Assembly (NCBI GenBank): GCA_910577215.1
Contig: CAJTMQ010000085.1
Span: 1 to 5,708, forward strand
Source: an uncultured Eubacterium sp.
Lineage (GTDB): Bacteria > Bacillota > Clostridia > Oscillospirales > Acutalibacteraceae
DNA: 5,708 nucleotides
Direction of reading: 5' to 3'
In this document: piece by piece, positions 1 to 5,693 of the stretch
Position numbering within the stretch: the first letter of the stretch is position 1
Layout of the letters: each line of letters starts with the position of its first letter
The notes under the pieces: model-generated
Told to the model about the DNA's origin: nothing
Database searches by the model: none
The model's input: the letters and a program-made list of their open reading frames with translations, nothing else
Translations under genes and position numbers: made by a program

Positions 1-39
1 CATACAAAATGCAATTAATGAACATAAAATTTTTTTCAT
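1..39 (-). CDS. 5' end of an exported protein gene, truncated by the window edge
   Basis: Only the first 13 codons are present, reading MKKILCSLIAFCM, and the frame is open to the window edge. The start is supported by a strong GGAGGA ribosome binding site a few bases upstream. The two lysines followed by a hydrophobic run are typical of the start of a Sec signal peptide. The start resembles that of the neighbouring gene at 147-1022, which begins MKKIVYALIAFGLM. The bases around the two ribosome binding sites are also almost the same (TTAAGGAGGAAT followed by ATGAAAAAAAT). I infer a tandem paralogue or a gene sharing a duplicated leader. Signal peptides are low in complexity, so this similarity alone does not prove homology. 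Unlike its neighbour, this gene appears to have its own promoter (77-104). Its function cannot be judged. Confidence 0.7.
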   Translation of the reverse strand, partial: MKKILCSLIAFCM

Positions 40-146
40 TGCTATTCCTCCTTAATTATGTTCTTCACATAAATTAAGTATAGTTTTATCTGCAAATTGT
101 TACATTTGTTTTTTTAGATATTTACTTTTTACGGAAAATTATTCGC
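40..146 (-). other. Intergenic region between the anchored protein and the truncated gene
   Basis: This 107-base AT-rich gap holds the putative promoter at 77-104 and the GGAGGA ribosome binding site of the truncated gene. I see no convincing intrinsic terminator after the stop codon at 147-149, only short A/T-rich complementary runs. Read-through from the upstream genes into the truncated gene is therefore possible in addition to initiation at the local promoter. Confidence 0.6.
77..104 (-). promoter_or_regulatory. Putative promoter of the truncated gene: TGTAAC-N16-TATACT
   Basis: On the minus strand TGTAAC (99-104) is followed 16 bases later by TATACT (77-82), about 38 bases before the start codon at 39. 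TATACT is a good -10 element, but TGTAAC is a poor match to the housekeeping -35 TTGACA. It does resemble the AAC-containing -35 boxes of ECF sigma factors; Bacillus subtilis SigX is described with TGTAAC. The same arrangement occurs upstream of the peptidase gene (2205-2232), including a 12-bp identical core AATGTAACAATT (here 95-106). The promoter function is inferred. Confidence 0.5.
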
Positions 147-1022
147 TTATTCAGCAGCAGCTTTTGCTTTTTTCTTTTTTATGCATATAACAGTTACTGC
201 TGCTGCAGCAATAATTATAGCCGCACCTGCACAAGCTGAAGCAATTATAATTGCGTTGTTATTTGATGGTTGAGTTGTATTTGTTCCAAGTCCACCAACA
301 TAACCAGGTGTTACAGGTTCAGAATTAGCTGCGATTTCTTTAAGCTCTTCGAAAGTATAAAGTGTATCGCTTGGATTATTGTGATCAATTTCTTTATTAT
401 CAATAACTCCGCCGAGAACCTTAAAACGGATTTCTGAATTTTCTGTAATCAGCATAGCAGCTGATCTGAGCTCTCCCGGTAAATCGGATATGATATGAAC
501 TTTTGAATAAGTATCTTGACTGTGGCTTAAAAACCTTTCAACATCCTCTTTATAATATTGAAACAAATCTTTTGTTTCGCCTATGCTCATTCCAGAAATG
601 TCTACTTCACCAATATGCTTGTCAAGCTCTGCTAATTCTTCTGCTGTATCTTCCTTTACTTTGTTTACCTTACTCATAATTACTAGCGGATAAGCATTTT
701 CATATTCAAAGAAAATCTTATAGTCATAATCCAATTTATCTATAGTCTCAATAATATTATCTTCATTCATACTATCATCGATTAGTAAATCTCTTCCACG
801 ATATATTTTCACACAATTGTTGTAGTCTAAATCCTCGCTGGTAAGAGTATCATTGAATTCCGGCACCATAACTATATTTACATATTCTAATATTGTATCT
901 TCAACCTGTTTTAATTCTTCCGTGCTGTCAAAAACGGTTGCCATATCAGTTTTTGCAAAAGCAGTAAAACAGCTTGAAAGCATTAAACCAAAGGCAATTA
1001 AAGCATAAACTATTTTTTTCAT
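147..1022 (-). CDS. Exported protein of unknown function with a C-terminal transmembrane anchor
   Basis: I do not recognise this 291-residue protein. Residues 1-23 form a Sec signal peptide (MKK, hydrophobic core, then AFA before Lys24). An LSSC sequence at 15-18 loosely resembles a lipobox, but the hydrophobic FTAFA that follows favours signal peptidase I cleavage. Residues 24-235 form an acidic, Glu/Asp-rich mixed domain with no motif I can name. Residues 236-256 are a Pro/Gly/Thr/Asn-rich linker. Residues 257-281 are an Ile/Ala transmembrane helix, followed by the basic tail KKKKAKAAAE. The expected topology is an extracellular domain held by one membrane span with a short cytoplasmic tail. 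There is no LPXTG sorting signal. The start has a GGAGGA site at 1029-1034. The gene begins 12 bases after the peptidase stop codon, so the two are very likely co-transcribed. A sensor, inhibitor, substrate or immunity role next to the peptidase is possible but unproven. The gene is markedly AT-rich compared with the synthetase genes. Confidence 0.85.
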   Translation of the reverse strand: MKKIVYALIAFGLMLSSCFTAFAKTDMATVFDSTEELKQVEDTILEYVNIVMVPEFNDTLTSEDLDYNNCVKIYRGRDLLIDDSMNEDNIIETIDKLDYDYKIFFEYENAYPLVIMSKVNKVKEDTAEELAELDKHIGEVDISGMSIGETKDLFQYYKEDVERFLSHSQDTYSKVHIISDLPGELRSAAMLITENSEIRFKVLGGVIDNKEIDHNNPSDTLYTFEELKEIAANSEPVTPGYVGGLGTNTTQPSNNNAIIIASACAGAAIIIAAAAVTVICIKKKKAKAAAE

Positions 1023-1028
1023 TACGAT

Positions 1029-1034
1029 TCCTCC
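1029..1034 (-). promoter_or_regulatory. Ribosome binding site GGAGGA in the 12-base gap after the peptidase gene
   Basis: The sequence GGAGGA immediately precedes a 6-base spacer and the ATG at 1022. It sits right after the TAA stop (1035-1037) of the peptidase gene. This tight arrangement supports an operon with possible translational coupling. Confidence 0.8.
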
Positions 1035-2117
1035 TTAATATATTACCATATTGGCACATGTGTATGTCCTTTCTCCTAAAAGGATTCCGTCTGTAAACAC
1101 ATTGTTATAAGAGTAGAAGTTAGTTGTTGTTTCAGATTCAGGATCGGTAATGTAAATTAAATTAGCTATAGTCATATAACCTGAACACACCATCGCATGA
1201 CCTATTCGTCCGTCAGAAAGCATATTTAATACCATAGGCTTATTTTCATCAATCTTATTTACTATTTCTTGATATTTCAAATTAGAATTCACATGTGAAT
1301 CCTTTGTATGATTTGATGCATAAACTATACCCCAAGAAATCCCCACAGCGGTATTTCTGAAAGCACTTATAGGACAATTTTCTACTACCTGCCGTTGAGT
1401 AATTTTTGATGTTGTGTTATAAGTTCCAACCATTGCAGCACAGGCAGCCCAACACCAATCCTCTCTTTCTTGCTGAATGCGAATACCAACTATTCTGGTA
1501 TAGTACATTTCACCGGTTGTATAAAAGCAATACTCACGTTGACCCTGTATAAGAACATCGGTATTCATTTTACCTGTAGAGCCAAGATAATACCAGCTTC
1601 CGTTAATTTTTTTCCATCCGGTTTGCATAACTCCGTCGGTGCCTAAATAATACCAGTCAGCATCAAGCTTTATCCAGCCTGTCTGCATTATTCCGCGCAT
1701 TGTGAAATAGTACCATTTGCCGTCATCCTTCAGCCAGCCGGTGTGCATAACGCCGCTGGGGTTTAAATAATACCAGCTTCCTTCCCATTTAAGCCATTCT
1801 GTCCACATCCAACCGTTGCTGTCAAAAAAGTACCAGCTGCCGTCTATGTATTCCCAGTCATATTTAGTATATGAGCCGTCTGTGTGCCTATACCACCATC
1901 TGCCGTTACTTTCTTTTATCCATGTCCCTTTTATTTTAGAAGAAGGAACATAAACAGGAGCTGAATAAACAACAGCATCTGACGAAACTTCATCGGCATT
2001 TTCAATCTGAACATTGTCTTCGGCATATGCATTCTGCACAGGCAATGCAATGATTCCTGTTGATAATACAGATGCTATTAATAATGTATAAATAATTCTA
2101 ACTGCTTTCAATTTCAT
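1035..2117 (-). CDS. Secreted papain-like cysteine peptidase with N-terminal cell-wall-binding repeats
   Basis: This is a 360-residue exported modular enzyme (numbering from the ATG at 2117). Residues 1-32 are a Sec signal peptide ending AYA before Glu33. A short acidic linker leads to about seven CW/choline-binding-type repeats (64-207) of the form W-x-K-x-x-G-x-W-Y-Y-L-x-x-x-G-x-M-x-T-G, expected to hold the protein on teichoic acid or other wall glycans. Residues 208-360 resemble papain-like peptidases of the C39_2/C70 (AvrRpt2-like) kind. Gln216 lies six residues before Cys222 in a WCWAAC motif, exactly the papain Gln19/Cys25 spacing. His307 sits in GHAMVCSGY and Asp325 in ITDPES, completing a plausible Cys-His-Asp triad. 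The substrate is unknown; proteolysis or peptide-bond cleavage at the cell surface is inferred. An upstream in-frame ATG at 2123 would add two residues, but it lies one base from the GGGGA ribosome binding site. The ATG at 2117 has a 7-base spacing and is preferred. Six cysteines in the mature protein are unusual for a secreted protein of an anaerobe. Confidence 0.9.
   Translation of the reverse strand: MKLKAVRIIYTLLIASVLSTGIIALPVQNAYAEDNVQIENADEVSSDAVVYSAPVYVPSSKIKGTWIKESNGRWWYRHTDGSYTKYDWEYIDGSWYFFDSNGWMWTEWLKWEGSWYYLNPSGVMHTGWLKDDGKWYYFTMRGIMQTGWIKLDADWYYLGTDGVMQTGWKKINGSWYYLGSTGKMNTDVLIQGQREYCFYTTGEMYYTRIVGIRIQQEREDWCWAACAAMVGTYNTTSKITQRQVVENCPISAFRNTAVGISWGIVYASNHTKDSHVNSNLKYQEIVNKIDENKPMVLNMLSDGRIGHAMVCSGYMTIANLIYITDPESETTTNFYSYNNVFTDGILLGERTYTCANMVIY
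1500..1928 (-). repeat. Seven CW-type repeats, the central ones with an exact 60-bp period
   Basis: From residue 88 to 207 of the peptidase (ATG at 2117 numbering) the pattern restarts every 20 residues without gaps, so the DNA has a 60-bp period. A first unit of 22 residues (GTWIKESNGRWWYRHTDG and onward) is more diverged. The last unit (VLIQGQREYCFYTTGEMYYT) has lost the leading Trp and the WYY core, so it is degenerate and forms the junction to the catalytic domain. The conserved aromatic and Gly positions match the choline-binding/cell-wall-binding repeat family. Confidence 0.9.
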
Positions 2118-2123
2118 AAACAT

Positions 2124-2129
2124 TCCCCT
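2124..2129 (-). promoter_or_regulatory. Ribosome binding site that decides the peptidase start
   Basis: The minus strand reads AGGGGA directly in front of the upstream ATG (2121-2123), leaving too little space for initiation there. The in-frame ATG at 2115-2117 lies 7 bases after the GGGG run, a normal distance. The start at 2117 is therefore chosen. Confidence 0.7.
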
Positions 2130-2136
2130 TTAATGA

Positions 2137-2169
2137 TTAAAATTCACAGTTTGAATTTGTATAAACCAT
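2137..2169 (-). other. Possible 10-codon leader ORF with a small hairpin upstream of the peptidase gene
   Basis: In the untranslated leader, an ATG at 2167-2169 opens MVYTNSNCEF and stops at TAA (2137-2139). A GGGGTG run precedes this ATG at a workable distance. The 3' half of the ORF can form a 7-bp hairpin, AAATTCA (2152-2158) with TGAATTT (2140-2146) around a 5-base loop. The stem is all A/T except one pair. This could be a chance ORF, and the evidence is only its ribosome binding site and position. Confidence 0.15.
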
Positions 2170-2204
2170 CGGAATCACCCCATAATTGTTTTGTTCACTT
2201 ATAT

Positions 2205-2232
2205 AGTATCATATTTTTTGTGAATTGTTACA
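2205..2232 (-). promoter_or_regulatory. Putative promoter of the peptidase operon: TGTAAC-N16-GATACT
   Basis: On the minus strand TGTAAC (2227-2232) and GATACT (2205-2210) are separated by 16 bases, the same layout as at 77-104. The 12-bp core AATGTAACAATT (2223-2234) is identical at both places. The predicted transcript would have a leader of roughly 75-80 bases. A competing housekeeping reading is TTGAAT (2232-2237), an 18-base spacer and TATGAT (2208-2213), which overlaps it. Only the TGTAAC version is shared with the second promoter. Confidence 0.55.
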
Positions 2233-2287
2233 TTCAATTTTGCACAAAAAATCAACATTTTTGTTAAACCTGTATAATTTAAAACGA

Positions 2288-2324
2288 AAACAAAGGAGCG
2301 AAATTTATTTTCGCTCCTTTGTTT
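2288..2324 (-). terminator. Intrinsic terminator of the gltX-glnS operon
   Basis: A perfect 16-bp inverted repeat pairs 2309-2324 with 2288-2303 around a 5-base loop. It starts 14 bases after the glnS stop codon. The stem core is GGAGCG, and the minus-strand transcript continues into U-rich sequence (TTTGTTTTCGTTTT). The long perfect stem and T-rich tail fit Rho-independent termination. It separates the synthetase operon from the peptidase operon. Confidence 0.92.
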
Positions 2325-2338
2325 AATAGTGTATCAAA

Positions 2339-4018
2339 TTATTTTTTTGCATTGAAGCTGTCACGAAGAGGAACCGTGCGGTTAAACACAAGCTTGTCGT
2401 CTGTTGAATCTGTATCAACACAGAAGTATCCGTTTCGCATAAATTGGAATCTTTCGCCTGCTTTTGCACTTGCAAGGCTCTTTTCACAGTATGCCGTAAC
2501 GGTTTTAAGTGAATCAGGGTTAAGGTTATCTTCAAAAGAGCTTACACCCTCCTCATTACTGGGGTTAGGCACATTGAAAAGTCTGTCATAAAGGCGAACC
2601 TCAGCCTTAACATTGTCTGTGCAGGAAACCCAGTGAATGGTGCCCTTAACCTTTCTGCCGTCTGCACTGTCCCCTCCGAAGGTTTCAGGGTCATAGGTGC
2701 AGTGAACACAGGTAACGTTTCCGTTTTCATCCGTGTCATAGCCTGTGCAGGTAACAAAGTAAGCCTTGATAAGCCTTACCTCATTTCCCGGGAACAGACG
2801 GAAATATTTTTTAACAGGCTCAATCATAAAGTCATCCCTCTCAATATAGATTTCCTTTGAGAAGGTCATTTTTCTTGAGCCGTATTCAGGATGATCGGGG
2901 TGATAATCCACCTCAACCTCTTCTGTTTTGCCGTCGGGATAATTGTCAATAACAACCTTGAGCGGATCAAGAATCGCCATTGCACGCGGAGAGGTCATAT
3001 TCAGATGATTTCTTACGCAGCTTTCAAGCATTGCAAAATCAATAACACTGTATGCCTTTGAAACACCGATACGCTCGCAGAAATCGCGGATGGCCTCCGG
3101 TGTATAGCCGCGCCTTCTCATACCGCTGATTGTTGCCATTCTCGGATCATTCCAGCCGTCAACAATGCCGTCCTTAACAAGCTGCAGGCACTTACGCTTT
3201 GAGGTTAAGGTGTAGTTTAAATTCATTCTTGCAAACTCAATCTGTCTTGGCTTTTCGCCGTCTATGCACTCATTTACAACCCAGTCATAAAGCGGTCTGT
3301 GATTTTCAAATTCAAGCGAGCAAAGAGAATGGGTAACCTTTTCGCAGGCATCCGAAAGAGGGTGGGCGAAATCATACATAGGATAAACGCACCACTTATC
3401 TCCTGTTCTGTGATGATGTGCATACATAATGCGGTAAATAATAGGGTCACGCATATTCAGATTAGGGCTTGCCATATCTATTTTTGCACGCAGAACCTTT
3501 GCACCCTCAGGGAATTCACCATCAGTCATTCTTCGGAATAAATCAAGGTTTTCCTCTATTGAACGGTTGCGGTAAGGGCTTTCCTTGCCGGGCTCTGTAA
3601 GCGTGCCTCTGTATTCACGCTGCTGCTCAGGTGTAAGATCGCAGACAAATGCCTTGCCTTTTTTTATGAGTTTTATTGCACATTCATAAATAAAATCAAA
3701 ATAATCAGATGCAAAATAGAGATTGTCCCAATCAAAGCCGAGCCAGTTGATGTCTTCCTTGATTGCGTCAACATATTCGGTATCCTCTTTGATAGGATTT
3801 GTATCGTCAAGGCGGAGATTGCATACACCCTTATATTTTTCCTTTGCACCAAAGTTGATGCATATTGCCTTTGCGTGGCCGATGTGAAGATAGCCGTTAG
3901 GCTCAGGAGGGAAACGGGTCTGAACGCGGGAATACACTCCGTCTTCTAAATCTTTATCAATGAAATCATGAATAAAGTTGGAATATTCTTTGATTTCTTC
4001 TGTGTTTTCCTTTGCCAT
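2339..4018 (-). CDS. glnS: Glutaminyl-tRNA synthetase (glutamine--tRNA ligase)
   Basis: This cytoplasmic class I enzyme attaches glutamine to tRNA-Gln using ATP. The 559 residues are close to the 554 of Escherichia coli GlnRS and look complete. The N-terminus carries RFPPEPNGYLHIGHAK, with the HIGH motif at 45-48, followed by RLDDTNP at 69-75. The second signature is LTSKRK (271-276), where the usual Met of MSKR is Thr. The two-part anticodon-binding beta-barrel region occupies about 345-555 and includes the typical GTIHWVS at 459-465. The gene overlaps gltX by one base (TAATG). Its GGAGG ribosome binding site (4026-4030) lies inside the last gltX codons, so translation is probably coupled. 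Its presence means tRNA-Gln can be charged directly rather than only through the GatCAB amidotransferase route, which is the common route in Gram-positive bacteria. Bacterial glnS genes are generally thought to derive from ancient transfer. The identification is secure. Confidence 0.98.
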   Translation of the reverse strand: MAKENTEEIKEYSNFIHDFIDKDLEDGVYSRVQTRFPPEPNGYLHIGHAKAICINFGAKEKYKGVCNLRLDDTNPIKEDTEYVDAIKEDINWLGFDWDNLYFASDYFDFIYECAIKLIKKGKAFVCDLTPEQQREYRGTLTEPGKESPYRNRSIEENLDLFRRMTDGEFPEGAKVLRAKIDMASPNLNMRDPIIYRIMYAHHHRTGDKWCVYPMYDFAHPLSDACEKVTHSLCSLEFENHRPLYDWVVNECIDGEKPRQIEFARMNLNYTLTSKRKCLQLVKDGIVDGWNDPRMATISGMRRRGYTPEAIRDFCERIGVSKAYSVIDFAMLESCVRNHLNMTSPRAMAILDPLKVVIDNYPDGKTEEVEVDYHPDHPEYGSRKMTFSKEIYIERDDFMIEPVKKYFRLFPGNEVRLIKAYFVTCTGYDTDENGNVTCVHCTYDPETFGGDSADGRKVKGTIHWVSCTDNVKAEVRLYDRLFNVPNPSNEEGVSSFEDNLNPDSLKTVTAYCEKSLASAKAGERFQFMRNGYFCVDTDSTDDKLVFNRTVPLRDSFNAKK

Positions 4019-4030
4019 TATATTTCCTCC
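4018..4030 (-). promoter_or_regulatory. gltX-glnS TAATG junction with the ribosome binding site inside gltX
   Basis: The gltX stop (4018-4020) shares one A with the glnS ATG (4016-4018). GGAGG at 4026-4030 is read as part of the Lys-Glu-Glu codons at the gltX C-terminus and lies 7 bases before the glnS ATG. This fits termination-reinitiation and balanced synthesis of the two synthetases. Confidence 0.85.
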
Positions 4031-5679
4031 TTGTAATATTTTAATGCTGCATTCAGTCTTGCCCTGACGGTGCTTTCACCAAGCAATGCTGTAATTGAAT
4101 AAAGATCAGGTGTGTTTGTTCTGCCTGTTAAAGCAACACGTATGATTGTTGAAACGTCACCAACATGACCTCTGTAGCCTTCAGGGTTCTGCTTGAATTC
4201 CTTAACGTTTGCTGTGCAGCCCAGTGGCTCACACATATCCTTCATTCTTGCAAACCAAGTGTCCTTATCATCATCAAGGTTAACAATATCAATATATTTT
4301 TCAAGCACATCAACTGCAAGCTGTGGTGTTGCATTGCCGTTTAATTCATAGCATGGGGTAAAGGTTTCATCATACATATAGCTGATATAATCGGGAATAT
4401 CGCTCCACTTTGCAATATCCTTCCTTGGTTTTTTGTTTTCACGGTCTATGTTGAGAATAGCAGTTGCTCTGCCCTTATCCTGTTCGTAAAGGGCAGCAAG
4501 ATGCGGGCAATATGATTTTGCCCATTCATAGGAAAGCTCAAACACTTTTTCGGCTTTCATCGTGCTGATAACATTTTTTGAAACGTCGCAAAGCTTGACC
4601 ATATCAAACAATGCACCTGAAACGCTCATCTTTTTAAGATTAAAGGGGAAAGCGGATAATTCGGCATCCTTGTTTGCTCTGCGCCAGTCCTCAAAGTTAC
4701 TGTTGAGAATAGTGAAAATATATTCGGAAACACTTTCCTTCGGGAAGCCCTGTTCAATGTAATATGAAACAGCAGCTTCAGGGTCTTTGCGCTTTGACAA
4801 TTTTCGCTTGCCGCCCTCGTCCTCTTTCATTATCGGAGCAATATGTGCATATTTAACGGGCTTAAAGCCAAGCACTTTGAACAGCTGAATGTGCAGCGGA
4901 ACGCTGGCAATCCATTCATCACCGCGGATAACGTGCGTAGTGTGCATTAAATGGTCATCAACTGCGTGTGCAAAATGGTATGTGGGCACACCGTCTGTTT
5001 TTAAAAGCACAACATCAATAACATTTTCAGGCATTTCAATTTTGCCTTTAATCATATCATCAAAAATAATCTTTTTGTCAACAGAGCCCGGGGATTTCAG
5101 TCTTAAGGTCCATGTTTTTCCTGCCTCAATATTTGCTTTGATTTCATCAATACTCAAATCACGGCATTTGGCATAGCTGCCGTAATAGCCTTTAATATCT
5201 TCGTTCTCCTGTGCCGTGCGGATTTCATCAAGTTCCCCGGCAGAGCAGAAGCAGGGATAAGCAAGCCCTTGTGCAACAAGATTCTTTGCAAAGGTCTGAT
5301 AAATTTCAACACGCTTGCTCTGTGTGTAAGGACCATAGCTGCCGCTCTCCTTATCATAGCCCATAACACCCTCATCAGGAGTTATGCCGAAATAATTCAG
5401 ACCCTCAACAATGGCGGAAACGCCGTCCTCAACCTCTCTTTTTTTATCCGTATCTTCAATTCTTAAAAGAAAAGTGCCCTTTGTGGCAACACAGTTGAGC
5501 TTTGCAGCAGTTGCAGCATATAAGCCGCCGAAATGCAAATAACCGGTTGGACTCGGAGCAAAGCGTGAAACTCTTGCACCCTCAGGCAGCTTTCTTTGCG
5601 GATAAATCGCCTCATAGTCTTTGGGCGTTTTTGTAATATTCGGAAATAAAAGTTCTGCTAATTTCTGATAATCACTCAT
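4018..5679 (-). CDS. gltX: Glutamyl-tRNA synthetase (glutamate--tRNA ligase)
   Basis: This cytoplasmic class I enzyme charges tRNA-Glu with glutamate. Glu-tRNA also feeds tetrapyrrole synthesis in organisms that use the C5 route. The signature RFAPSPTGYLHFGG (39-52) contains the HIGH-type motif as HFGG, and LLRIEDTD follows at 71-78. RGDEW is at 252-256 and the KMSKS equivalent KLSKR at 293-297. The C-terminal anticodon-binding part includes RVALTGRTNTPDLYSITALLG-like sequence near 514-534, the usual end of the family. A Cys-x-Cys pair (143, 145) and Cys172 are candidate zinc ligands. The 553 residues exceed the roughly 470-490 common in the family; about 35 of the extra residues lie before the RFAPSPTG signature. 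The start has GGAGAA (5688-5693) 8 bases upstream. Sitting beside glnS, it is probably a discriminating enzyme that need not mischarge tRNA-Gln, but that is inferred from context. It is the first gene of the operon visible here; any promoter lies beyond the window. Confidence 0.97.
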   Translation of the reverse strand: MSDYQKLAELLFPNITKTPKDYEAIYPQRKLPEGARVSRFAPSPTGYLHFGGLYAATAAKLNCVATKGTFLLRIEDTDKKREVEDGVSAIVEGLNYFGITPDEGVMGYDKESGSYGPYTQSKRVEIYQTFAKNLVAQGLAYPCFCSAGELDEIRTAQENEDIKGYYGSYAKCRDLSIDEIKANIEAGKTWTLRLKSPGSVDKKIIFDDMIKGKIEMPENVIDVVLLKTDGVPTYHFAHAVDDHLMHTTHVIRGDEWIASVPLHIQLFKVLGFKPVKYAHIAPIMKEDEGGKRKLSKRKDPEAAVSYYIEQGFPKESVSEYIFTILNSNFEDWRRANKDAELSAFPFNLKKMSVSGALFDMVKLCDVSKNVISTMKAEKVFELSYEWAKSYCPHLAALYEQDKGRATAILNIDRENKKPRKDIAKWSDIPDYISYMYDETFTPCYELNGNATPQLAVDVLEKYIDIVNLDDDKDTWFARMKDMCEPLGCTANVKEFKQNPEGYRGHVGDVSTIIRVALTGRTNTPDLYSITALLGESTVRARLNAALKYYKEEI

Positions 5680-5687
5680 AATTTAAC

Positions 5688-5693
5688 TTCTCC
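5688..5693 (-). promoter_or_regulatory. Ribosome binding site of gltX
   Basis: GGAGAA lies 8 bases before the ATG at 5677-5679. Short complementary arms TTAAC/GTTAA flank it and could weakly pair in the mRNA. Only 29 bases upstream of gltX are visible, so no promoter or T-box leader can be assessed. Confidence 0.6.

Noticed and set aside
15..18. Lipobox-like LSSC at residues 15-18 of the anchored protein (gene 147-1022)
   Set aside because: The Cys is followed by a hydrophobic stretch and a good AFA cleavage site, and the protein already has a C-terminal membrane anchor, so a lipoprotein call is less likely. Positions given here are residue numbers.
150..260. GCAGCAGC and T-rich low-complexity DNA
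   Set aside because: It is explained by the Ala/Ile membrane span, the Lys tail and the Ala-rich end of the encoded protein.
1500..1928. 60-bp periodic DNA considered as a CRISPR or mobile repeat
   Set aside because: The periodicity is in frame and encodes 20-residue wall-binding repeats, with only loose DNA identity between units.
2319..2591. Plus-strand ORF of 90 codons overlapping the end of glnS
   Set aside because: It lies antisense to the strongly conserved C-terminus of GlnRS, begins inside the terminator stem and has no recognisable domain, so it is a shadow of glnS.
4889..5176. Plus-strand ORF of 95 codons antisense to gltX
   Set aside because: It is fully contained in the conserved catalytic region of GluRS and has no independent support.
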